A DNA stretch of 5,686 nucleotides from an uncultured Bacilli bacterium. Its GTDB lineage: Bacteria; Bacillota_I; Bacilli_A; RF39; UBA660. A model generated the notes under the pieces. The model did no database searches, was not told the DNA's origin, and was given only the letters and a program-made list of their open reading frames with translations. Both the position numbers and the translations under genes were made by a program. The stretch lies in NCBI GenBank assembly GCA_947632275.1, contig CANROR010000072.1, positions 1-5,686 on the forward strand, in the 5' to 3' direction. Shown in pieces: positions 1-5,552 of this stretch. Position 1 is the first letter of the stretch; each line of letters begins with the position of its first letter.

Positions 1-2972
1 ATGATTGGGTATCTACTTATAATGGTAGTTATTTAGTAGTAGCTTCGCGGGCAGTAGATAATTTTGCTACTTACCAAAAAGCTTATATTTACAATTTAGT
101 CGGCGATATGAAAAATAGTGTCGAGGAAAAAATTAAAACTTATAATAAAGTTTTAGAATTCCAACCATATAATATTACCGCTTGGTATGGTTTAATAAAT
201 GCTTACTTGGCTGATGATTCGAAAACTAGTAGTGATTATTTAGCACTAGCTAAAAAAGTTATTGAAAATTTAAAAGAATTTCCAATGCCAATGCATGATT
301 TATTAGAATTATTTGAAAGTCATATTGAAAATAATCATCAAGTTGTTTATAGTAATTTACTCCGGACAACCCTAGAAGCAATGGCTACAGATGTAGCCAC
401 CAAAGACTTTTCTCATTCTAAAGCAACCACGGATGTAGCTAAATATTTATTAGGTATCGAAGATAATCTGGCCGCGGCCAAATTTTCCTTTGATGGCGAA
501 GATGCTAATAAAATTATTTTACAAGAAGATTTTATAAATCGGCCGTTTGAATATTCTTTAAATTATGATTATGATGTTAATTCCGAAAGTGTTAGTTCAA
601 GTACAACTTGGGAAACAATATCTAGTAGTAACGAGGTTGACCTAAGTGAAGAATTAAATAAAATTAATGTTAATCATGATATTGTTATTCACTTTTTAGA
701 TGATGAAAATCGCAATATTGAAAATGTTTTTGTGATTGATATTACGAAAGCGGAAGCGCCAAAAGGTTTATTTGCTAATGATTTAGAAAATGTGGTCATT
801 GGTGTAAATGATAAAATGGAATGGCAAATCGCAGGTAGTGCCGAAGAACTAAAAGTTAAAAATTGGACAAAATATAGTGTCGAAAAACCGGATTTGGACG
901 GAACGAAAAAGGTTTTTGTCCGGATGGGAGCTAATGGCACCACGATGGCTAGTGATGCCGAAGCCTTTACTTTCGAAATTGATCCAAATCAAGATGCGAC
1001 CAAAAAATATATTTCTTTTTCTCGGTTAGAAGCAACGGCTTCTAGTAGTCAAAATGCTAATGAAGCACCAAGCAAAGCTATTGATGGAAATCCAAATACC
1101 ATGTGGCATACTAAGTGGGATAGTTCTGACCATGATTTATGGTTCCAAGTTAAATTAGATCGTCGGACCGAAATTTCTAAAATTGATTATATGCCCCGGC
1201 AAGATAATGCGGCAAATGGCCGAATTACGAAAGCCAAAATTGAAGTTAGTTTAGATGGTAAAAATTGGACTTTAATCAGTGATGATGTTGTTTGGAATAA
1301 TGATATGACCACGAAATCTTACTTTTTCCCTAAACCAACTCTAGCCAGATTCGTTCGGATTACGGCCTTAGAAAATAAAGGAAATGGTACTTTTGCTTCG
1401 GCGGCCATGTTTAATTTCTATGAAAATACCGTAACGGAAATAAAATCACTTGCGAATATGACCATTAATTATATGGAATCAGGTTATATTTATAATGGGG
1501 AATATATTACCCCGAATGTTGTCGTTTTTGATGGCAACGAAGAATTAATTATCAATGAAGATTTCCAAGTTGAATATCTTAATAATTTAAATGCCGGGAC
1601 CGGGACGATTAAAATCACGGGTTTAGGTATTTATACTGGCGTTGTTGAAAAAACATTTACAATTAGTAAAGCCAAAGCTCCTACTTTAATACCTGACAAA
1701 ACGATGAATGTGGTCTCAGAAATCCAAACTTTAGCAGAAGTAACTTTACCTGATGGTTGGGTTTGGGAAAATGAAGACCAAACGCTTCAAGAAGGTATAA
1801 ATAAAGCTAAAGCTGTTGCTATTGATAAAAATAATTATTTATTAAATGAAATGGAAATAACGATTATTAAAGCGATTGGTCAAGTTCCCGAAATAAAAGT
1901 GGATAAAGTCAAATTTGATTTTGATATGAAAACCGAAGCGGAAAAAGATTTAAGGTATTTTACTTCTTTAGTAACTATTACTGATGCCGAAGATGGTTCA
2001 ATTAATTTAACCGATGAAATGATTACAACTGATTATACTTGGGGTAATATTGGTACGTACTTTATTACATATACCGTAACTGATAAAGATAATAATACCG
2101 TCAGTTTAACCATGGAAATAACTTTAAGAAATTCGGATACGGAAGCTATTAATATTGAAGACTTTAAAATGGAATATCTAGATAAAAATTTAATTTATAA
2201 TGGTCAATATCAAGAACCAGCTATTGTTATTAAAGATAACAATGACCATATCTTAAAATTAAATAAAGATTATCTTTTAGAATATCAAAATAATTTAAAT
2301 GCCGGCACGGCTCAAGTTAAAATTACCGGTCAAGATTTATATGCCGGGGAAATTACTAGCAATTTTGCTATTGCTAAACAAAAAATGCCCGATGTTATAC
2401 CAAATCCGGAAATTATGGTTTCGGCAACTACTGATTCGGTTAGTTTGATTGCTTTACCAGAAGGTTGGACTTGGTTAAATGAAGGAATCGTTTTACAACC
2501 CGGAAAAAATGTTATCCAAGCTATTTATCTTGGTGATATTAATCATGAAAGTTATACGATGAATATTACTATTATTCGAGAAGAAATTAAGAATAATGAA
2601 CCGGAAGAAGATAAAAAAGAAGAAAACAATAATAATTCTTCTTCGGAAAAAGAAACAGGAACTGATAATAATAAAACAACTAATAAAGTAACTAGTTCTA
2701 AATCAAAGACTAATACTTCAACCAAGAAGAAAACGGATTCGACTACAGAAAAGACTACGGAAGAAAAAATGGAAGAAACCGAAAAAGTCGAAAACAAAGA
2801 AGAAACTAAGGAAGAAAAGCCAGAAGAAATTGAAAAACCCCAAGAAGAAGATAATAAAGAAGAAACTACGCAACCTAATTTCTTTAGTCATCTTACGATT
2901 ATTTCTTTAGTCTTCGTTTTAAGTAGTTTCGTAGTTTTCCTAATATTTAAAAAGAAAAGAGCTTTGAAGTAA
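1..2972 (+). CDS. Large modular cell-surface protein, 5'-partial (DUF4073-like, F5/8 type C, repeated Ig-like modules, C-terminal anchor)
   Basis: The frame is open through the left edge (first full codon at 3, reading DWVSTYNGSYLVV), and the ATG at 108 has no ribosome binding site, so the real start lies upstream. Residues here count from that Met. In order: a helical TPR-like region (about 1-93); a linker; a DUF4073-like Ig-type domain (about 216-292, ANDLENVVIG...DKMEW...KVFVRMGANGT); an F5/8 type C/discoidin domain (about 302-440, AIDGNPNTMWHTKW, FVRITALEN), a fold that usually binds glycans; a beta-rich module (447-588); a DUF5011-like domain (591-675, TDAEDGSI, GTYFITYTVTD); a second copy of the module (682-824); a K/E/T/N-rich stalk (826-923); and a membrane helix (928-946) followed by KKKRALK. 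There is no LPXTG, so the anchor is probably the helix itself. The likely role is adhesion or glycan binding. A catalytic domain could lie in the missing N-terminus. Domain calls are from motif recognition. Confidence 0.85.
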   Translation, partial: DWVSTYNGSYLVVASRAVDNFATYQKAYIYNLVGDMKNSVEEKIKTYNKVLEFQPYNITAWYGLINAYLADDSKTSSDYLALAKKVIENLKEFPMPMHDLLELFESHIENNHQVVYSNLLRTTLEAMATDVATKDFSHSKATTDVAKYLLGIEDNLAAAKFSFDGEDANKIILQEDFINRPFEYSLNYDYDVNSESVSSSTTWETISSSNEVDLSEELNKINVNHDIVIHFLDDENRNIENVFVIDITKAEAPKGLFANDLENVVIGVNDKMEWQIAGSAEELKVKNWTKYSVEKPDLDGTKKVFVRMGANGTTMASDAEAFTFEIDPNQDATKKYISFSRLEATASSSQNANEAPSKAIDGNPNTMWHTKWDSSDHDLWFQVKLDRRTEISKIDYMPRQDNAANGRITKAKIEVSLDGKNWTLISDDVVWNNDMTTKSYFFPKPTLARFVRITALENKGNGTFASAAMFNFYENTVTEIKSLANMTINYMESGYIYNGEYITPNVVVFDGNEELIINEDFQVEYLNNLNAGTGTIKITGLGIYTGVVEKTFTISKAKAPTLIPDKTMNVVSEIQTLAEVTLPDGWVWENEDQTLQEGINKAKAVAIDKNNYLLNEMEITIIKAIGQVPEIKVDKVKFDFDMKTEAEKDLRYFTSLVTITDAEDGSINLTDEMITTDYTWGNIGTYFITYTVTDKDNNTVSLTMEITLRNSDTEAINIEDFKMEYLDKNLIYNGQYQEPAIVIKDNNDHILKLNKDYLLEYQNNLNAGTAQVKITGQDLYAGEITSNFAIAKQKMPDVIPNPEIMVSATTDSVSLIALPEGWTWLNEGIVLQPGKNVIQAIYLGDINHESYTMNITIIREEIKNNEPEEDKKEENNNNSSSEKETGTDNNKTTNKVTSSKSKTNTSTKKKTDSTTEKTTEEKMEETEKVENKEETKEEKPEEIEKPQEEDNKEETTQPNFFSHLTIISLVFVLSSFVVFLIFKKKRALK
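1446..1871 (+). repeat. Beta-rich surface module, copy 1
   Basis: This encodes residues 447-588 (from the Met at 108) of the surface protein. The copy contains YIYNGEYITPNVVV, then VEYLNNLNAGTGTIKITG, then IYTGVVEKTFTI, and a second half with LPDGWVWENEDQTLQEG. The same order recurs in copy 2. The first half resembles the secreted bacterial Ig-like repeats with Y.NN.NAGT...I.G signatures that are common in Firmicutes. Confidence 0.75.
2151..2579 (+). repeat. Beta-rich surface module, copy 2
   Basis: This encodes residues 682-824 and aligns with copy 1 along its length: LIYNGQYQEPAIVI, LEYQNNLNAGTAQVKITG, LYAGEITSNFAI, LPEGWTWLNEGIVLQPG. A 17-nt string covering NNLNAG is identical in both copies (1581-1597 and 2289-2305). 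Most of the rest has diverged, so this is an old duplication of a two-domain unit. Confidence 0.75.
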
Positions 2973-2991
2973 AATTTGAAGCCTTTTTTTT
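2961..2991 (+). terminator. Weak candidate terminator after the surface-protein gene
   Basis: A short stem (2961-2965 with 2978-2982, four Watson-Crick pairs plus one G·U, 12-nt loop) overlaps the stop codon and is followed one base later by eight Ts (2984-2991). The T-run is convincing but the stem is weak, so some read-through into the next gene is possible. Confidence 0.35.
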
Positions 2992-3003
2992 GGAGCTAAA
3001 AAG

Positions 3004-3012
3004 TGATACAAT
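3004..3012 (+). promoter_or_regulatory. Candidate extended -10 promoter for the four-gene operon
   Basis: The sequence TGATACAAT matches an extended -10 element (TG, one base, then TACAAT at 3007-3012). There is no good -35 at 17 bp; that position lies in the T-run at 2984-2991. Transcription would start near 3019, right at the AGGAG at 3019-3023, which gives a very short leader. That is unusual and lowers confidence. Confidence 0.35.
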
Positions 3013-3030
3013 TATTTTAGGAGTCTATTT

Positions 3031-3669
3031 ATGAAAAAAATTATTTTTCTCGTAGGATGTTTATTGTTAGTTAGTGCTTGTAGCAACATTAAAGATTTAA
3101 AATATGAAGATATAATCAATAATTTTGCCACAACTGCTAATCGCGCCAATACTTATCGCCAAGGTTATAAATATTATTTGCCGCGGAATCTAGCCGTTAG
3201 TGATAGTACTTTATTTAATGAAGTTTTAACTAATGAACAAGAAACTTTTTATTTATATGTTGATGGCGTAAGTTATAGTAAAAAAATAAAAAAAGATTAC
3301 CAAGTATCTAATCAAAGTTATTTTTCTAAAGCGATAAATTATCAAGATAAGTTTGGCTATGTCGAAATTAATAAGCAAGAAAATGAAAAATATTTAGTTG
3401 AAATTATGTATAATTATGCTAAAATAGAAGTAATGGTAGATAAAGATAGAATTAATGAAGCTTTATTTACTAGTGTTAGTATTTTAAAAAGTATCGAGTA
3501 TAAGGAAGAGATTATTGCCAACCTTTTTGGTAAAGACGTTTTAAACTTTAAAGAGGAAGAATTTAATATCTTTAATACAACCAGTAGTGATAGTACTTAT
3601 TTACAAATTGACGATACTTATGATGTTGTCGAAGATGAAGAATTGCCCGACACAGATTTAATTAACTAG
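3031..3669 (+). CDS. Small hypothetical lipoprotein
   Basis: The protein has 212 residues. The start is fixed by AGGAG at 3019-3023, seven bases before the ATG. The N-terminus is a lipoprotein signal peptide: MKK, a hydrophobic stretch (4-14) and the lipobox VSAC, with the lipidated cysteine at residue 17. The mature protein should therefore be tethered to the outer face of the cytoplasmic membrane. The body (about 20-160) is a mix of predicted helix and strand rich in Tyr, Asn and Lys, and the tail (about 195-212) is acidic. I recognise no catalytic motif or named domain, so the function is unknown. It is the first gene of a tight operon, 12 nt upstream of the acidic protein gene and followed by the DUF948 and YtxH genes, which suggests an envelope role. 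The lipoprotein call is firm. Confidence 0.88.
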   Translation: MKKIIFLVGCLLLVSACSNIKDLKYEDIINNFATTANRANTYRQGYKYYLPRNLAVSDSTLFNEVLTNEQETFYLYVDGVSYSKKIKKDYQVSNQSYFSKAINYQDKFGYVEINKQENEKYLVEIMYNYAKIEVMVDKDRINEALFTSVSILKSIEYKEEIIANLFGKDVLNFKEEEFNIFNTTSSDSTYLQIDDTYDVVEDEELPDTDLIN

Positions 3670-3677
3670 GAAGGTGA
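3668..3677 (+). promoter_or_regulatory. Ribosome binding site selecting a GTG start
   Basis: AGGAAGGTGA overlaps the stop codon of the lipoprotein gene and lies about five bases before GTG 3682. An ATG at 3680 is in another frame, so the GTG is the start used. The overlap with the upstream stop suggests translational coupling. Confidence 0.75.
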
Positions 3678-3681
3678 AAAT

Positions 3682-4563
3682 GTGGGACTATTTGGAAAAA
3701 TAAAAGATATTTTATTTGAAGAGGAAGAAGTTGTTGAAACAAGCGAACCCAAGAAAGAAGTTAGAGAAGAAGTAAAAGTCAAAGAAGAACCGAGAATTGA
3801 AATTAAAGAAGTGGTTAAACCAGTTGAACCTAAAATAGAAAGAAGTTATGAAGAAAAGAAACCAGTTCAAGAAGAATTCTTAGGCGAAAGAGACTTTTTA
3901 ACAAAAGAAAAAGAAACGACTTCCCCATTTTTAGATTTTGATGAAGAAGAGTTTTCCAGTATTATTTCTAGACCAACGCCACGGAAAACGAATGTTTTAG
4001 AATATGAAAAACGGAAAAAGGTTGAAAAAAGAACGGATTATGGTCATTATGAAAAAGCGGAAATAAGAGAAACAGTGGAACGGAAGAAGTTTAAACCATC
4101 ACCAATTATTTCCCCTGTTTATGGTATTTTAAATGAAGATTATCGCATTGAAGATATTAAAGATAAAAGTGATTTTGAAGAACCTTTAGATATCGAAAGT
4201 GTTCGAAAAAAAGCTTTTGAAGCACCTAAAAAGGAAGAACCCAAAGTTGATTTATATGAAGAAGAAACGGTAACAGTTAAATACGCCGAAGATGAAAACG
4301 AAAAGAAAACCAAAGAAAAAACAATTGATGATTTATTAGAAGATACAACTGATGAAATTATAGATACTAGACCAGCCAAAAGTCCTAATGCTAGCATAGA
4401 ATATGATGAGTTAGATAAAGATTTAGATTTAGAAGAATTTGAAGAAATTCCCGAAAAAGAAACAAAGAGTACTAAAGAAGTTGAAGATATGGATGATACA
4501 GTAGAAAGCGATTTATTTGATTTAATTGATTCTATGTATGAGAATAGAGAGGATGGTGAATAA
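3682..4563 (+). CDS. Highly acidic, mostly disordered protein with amphipathic N-terminus; unrecognised family
   Basis: The protein has 293 residues with a GTG start supported by the preceding site AGGAAGGTGA. It is dominated by E, K and D with few hydrophobic residues, so most of it should be disordered. Three islands stand out. The N-terminus MGLFGKIKDILF (1-12) can form an amphipathic helix and is followed at once by an acidic run (EEEE, 13-16), the layout of the membrane-targeting ends of SepF and FtsY. FKPSPIISPVYGIL (137-150) is the only uncharged, proline-rich patch and looks like a protein-binding linear motif. The C-terminal ESDLFDLIDSMYENRE (275-290) could be a short binding helix. 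It lies between a lipoprotein gene and the DUF948/YtxH pair, so a scaffold at the inner face of the membrane is a reasonable guess. That role is inference. The SepF core fold is not visible here. Confidence 0.8.
   Translation: MGLFGKIKDILFEEEEVVETSEPKKEVREEVKVKEEPRIEIKEVVKPVEPKIERSYEEKKPVQEEFLGERDFLTKEKETTSPFLDFDEEEFSSIISRPTPRKTNVLEYEKRKKVEKRTDYGHYEKAEIRETVERKKFKPSPIISPVYGILNEDYRIEDIKDKSDFEEPLDIESVRKKAFEAPKKEEPKVDLYEEETVTVKYAEDENEKKTKEKTIDDLLEDTTDEIIDTRPAKSPNASIEYDELDKDLDLEEFEEIPEKETKSTKEVEDMDDTVESDLFDLIDSMYENREDGE
4550..4559 (+). promoter_or_regulatory. Ribosome binding site selecting a GTG start
   Basis: AGGATGGTGA lies within the last codons of the acidic-protein gene, seven bases before GTG 4567. 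It supports that GTG as the start of the DUF948-like protein and implies coupling to translation of the upstream gene. Confidence 0.65.
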
Positions 4564-4566
4564 AAG

Positions 4567-4863
4567 GTGCGATTTTGGTTAAGCTTTTTACCATTAGTAA
4601 TTTATATTTTATTAATTATTTTACTAATTATAGGCATAATCTTAGGAATTAAGACTATAATAACAATGTCTAAAGTAGATAAAATTGTAGATAGTGTTAA
4701 TGACAAAGTCGAATCATTAAATTCAGTATTCAATATTATCGATTTTACTACTGATAAGTTAACCTTTTTCGTTGATCGAATTGGGGAAGCAATCAGTAAT
4801 ATATTTAGTAAACTTATGCGAAAAAAAGAAATTAAAAAGGAGAGAGATTATGAAGAAGAATAA
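4567..4863 (+). CDS. One-pass membrane protein, DUF948 (YtxG-like)
   Basis: The protein has 98 residues with a GTG start three bases after the previous stop. Residues 6-33 form one long hydrophobic membrane segment very rich in Ile and Leu. A soluble heptad-like helix follows (about 36-80, KVDKIVDSVNDKVESLNSV), then a charged tail (KKEIKKERDYEEE). This is the layout of DUF948 proteins such as YtxG and YoxC of Bacillus subtilis. The next gene encodes a YtxH protein, the same order as ytxG-ytxH in B. subtilis, where the operon belongs to the general stress response. The biochemical role of DUF948 proteins is not established. The family call rests on shape and gene order more than on sequence identity. 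The 3' end overlaps the next gene by 14 nt. Confidence 0.8.
   Translation: MRFWLSFLPLVIYILLIILLIIGIILGIKTIITMSKVDKIVDSVNDKVESLNSVFNIIDFTTDKLTFFVDRIGEAISNIFSKLMRKKEIKKERDYEEE
4837..4842 (+). promoter_or_regulatory. Ribosome binding site fixing the YtxH start
   Basis: AAGGAG lies seven bases before ATG 4850, inside the end of the DUF948 gene. It selects this ATG over an in-frame ATG at 4772, which would add 26 residues translated from an overlap of about 90 nt with the upstream gene and has no comparable site. Confidence 0.85.
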
Positions 4864-5278
4864 TTTTGGAAAATTTGTAGCTGGGGCGGCCGTTGGTGCC
4901 GGTTTAGGTTTATTATTTGCTCCTAAAACGGGTAAAGAAATGCGCAAGGAATTAAAAAAGAAAATTGATGAATTAATTGAAAAAACTAAAGAAATTGATG
5001 TTGATGAAGTTAAAGAAAATATTCTAAACAAAATAGATGAAATCGAAGCCGAACTACAAGATTTAGATAAAGAAAAAGTTTTAAAAATTGCTAAAGAAAA
5101 AGCTAGTGATATTGAACAAAAAACCAAAGAACTAGTAGAAATGGCGATGGATTCGGCCAAACCAAAATTAGAAAAAATGGCCGATGATGTTCGGAAAAGT
5201 GCTATTAAAAGTATGAAAGCCGTAATCAAAAAATTAGAAGCTACGGAAACTAAACCGGCTAAGAAAAAAGCTAATTAA
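4850..5278 (+). CDS. ytxH: YtxH-family protein (general stress/envelope-associated)
   Basis: The protein has 142 residues, starting at ATG 4850 after AAGGAG. Residues 6-33 carry the YtxH signature: a glycine/alanine-rich segment (FVAGAAVGAGLGLLF, 9-23) that can form a short glycine-zipper membrane helix, followed by APKTGKEMRKELKKK. The rest (34-130) is a long charged helix, probably coiled coil, ending in a Lys/Ala tail (TKPAKKKAN). YtxH proteins are widespread in Firmicutes. In B. subtilis the gene sits in a general-stress operon beside ytxG, but no molecular activity has been established. Here it is the last gene of the operon and is followed after seven bases by a strong terminator. The 14-nt overlap with the DUF948 gene argues for equal, coupled production of the two proteins. 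I see no stress-sigma promoter directly upstream. Confidence 0.9.
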   Translation: MKKNNFGKFVAGAAVGAGLGLLFAPKTGKEMRKELKKKIDELIEKTKEIDVDEVKENILNKIDEIEAELQDLDKEKVLKIAKEKASDIEQKTKELVEMAMDSAKPKLEKMADDVRKSAIKSMKAVIKKLEATETKPAKKKAN

Positions 5279-5285
5279 TAAGTTA

Positions 5286-5329
5286 AAGAGTTTGTTTTGA
5301 AAAAAGATTAAACAAACTCTTATTTTTTT
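5286..5329 (+). terminator. Intrinsic terminator of the operon
   Basis: A perfect 12-bp inverted repeat (AAGAGTTTGTTT at 5286-5297, AAACAAACTCTT at 5310-5321) with a 12-nt loop is followed by ATTTTTTT (5322-5329). It starts eight bases after the ytxH stop codon. Confidence 0.93.
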
Positions 5330-5343
5330 ACAATAAAAGTTTC

Positions 5344-5404
5344 TGAAAAGTGTTAAATGATTTCTCTGAAAAGTGTTAAATGTTTTTCTTGAAAAGTGTT
5401 AAAT
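5344..5404. repeat. Three 15-nt direct repeats at exact 23-bp period
   Basis: TGAAAAGTGTTAAAT occurs three times without mismatch (5344-5358, 5367-5381, 5390-5404). The two 8-nt spacers are pyrimidine-rich and differ from each other. A degenerate fourth copy (12 of 15 bases) is at 5448-5462. Possible meanings are protein binding sites (an operator or transposase sites) or the remnant end of an insertion sequence. IS21-family ends are known to carry several such repeated sites, but no transposase gene is in view. Confidence 0.9.
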
Positions 5405-5418
5405 AAAATATTTAAAAT
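5389..5418 (+). promoter_or_regulatory. Possible promoter overlapping the third repeat
   Basis: TTGAAA (5389-5394) and TAAAAT (5413-5418) are 18 bp apart and would start transcription near 5425. In such AT-rich DNA a match of this quality can arise by chance. It is noted because it overlaps the repeats and a terminator follows about 40-70 nt downstream. Confidence 0.25.
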
Positions 5419-5466
5419 CAAACTTAAACTATTATTGTTGGCATTTATGAAAAATGTTGAAACGTT

Positions 5467-5497
5467 AAAAAGCTATTTATAAATGAATAGTTTTTTT
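5467..5497. terminator. Second hairpin terminator, possibly bidirectional
   Basis: CTATTTA (5473-5479) pairs with TGAATAG (5484-5490, one G·U pair) around a TAAA loop. The stem is flanked by five As (5467-5471) and seven Ts (5491-5497), which extend the pairing and give a U-tract in both directions. No gene lies between it and the operon terminator. Confidence 0.65.
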
Positions 5498-5534
5498 AAT
5501 AAAAAAATTTTAAAAAAATAAAAAAAAGCTTGAA

Positions 5535-5552
5535 TATATATATATATATATA
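5535..5552. repeat. (TA)9 dinucleotide tract
   Basis: Nine perfect TA units end exactly at the first base of the proposed intron. Such tracts are uncommon in bacteria and prone to slippage. This one would contain the 5' exon sequence that the intron recognises. Confidence 0.9.

Larger units (their letters stand above)
5330..5552. other. Gene-free AT-rich interval between operon terminator and intron
   Basis: No reading frame with a ribosome binding site is visible on either strand. The interval holds a 23-bp-period repeat array, a possible promoter, a second hairpin terminator, long A-runs (5498-5528) and a TA tract. These are listed separately. Confidence 0.7.

Noticed and set aside
689..943. 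Minus-strand open frame inside the surface-protein gene
   Set aside because: It lies fully within a well-supported + strand gene, has no ribosome binding site or recognisable protein features, and its Ser/Phe/Leu-rich composition is the usual shadow of Lys/Glu-rich coding sequence.
2552..2797. Minus-strand open frame opposite the K/E/T-rich stalk
   Set aside because: The Ser/Val/Phe-rich product is the direct antisense of GAA/AAA-rich low-complexity codons, not an independent gene.
3682..3720. SepF cell-division protein
   Set aside because: Only the amphipathic N-terminus and acidic linker are similar. The globular SepF domain is absent, so the name is not justified.
4140..4397. Minus-strand open frame opposite the acidic protein
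   Set aside because: It has the same shadow pattern and no start signals.
4772..4849. N-terminal extension of the YtxH protein from an upstream in-frame ATG
   Set aside because: The extension overlaps the DUF948 gene, lacks a ribosome binding site and would place charged residues before the YtxH signature. The ATG at 4850 has AAGGAG at ideal spacing.
4759..5229. 156-residue minus-strand open frame opposite the DUF948 and YtxH genes
   Set aside because: It covers the junction of two good + strand genes. Its hydrophobic Ser/Ile/Phe-rich product mirrors their Lys/Glu/Asp codons, and no ribosome binding site is seen.
5357..5392. Tiny open frame (ATG ATT TCT CTG..., 11 codons) within the direct repeats
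   Set aside because: It has no ribosome binding site and is made from the repeat unit itself.
5344..5404. CRISPR array
   Set aside because: The repeat is 15 nt with 8-nt spacers, far shorter than CRISPR repeats and spacers, and no cas gene is present.
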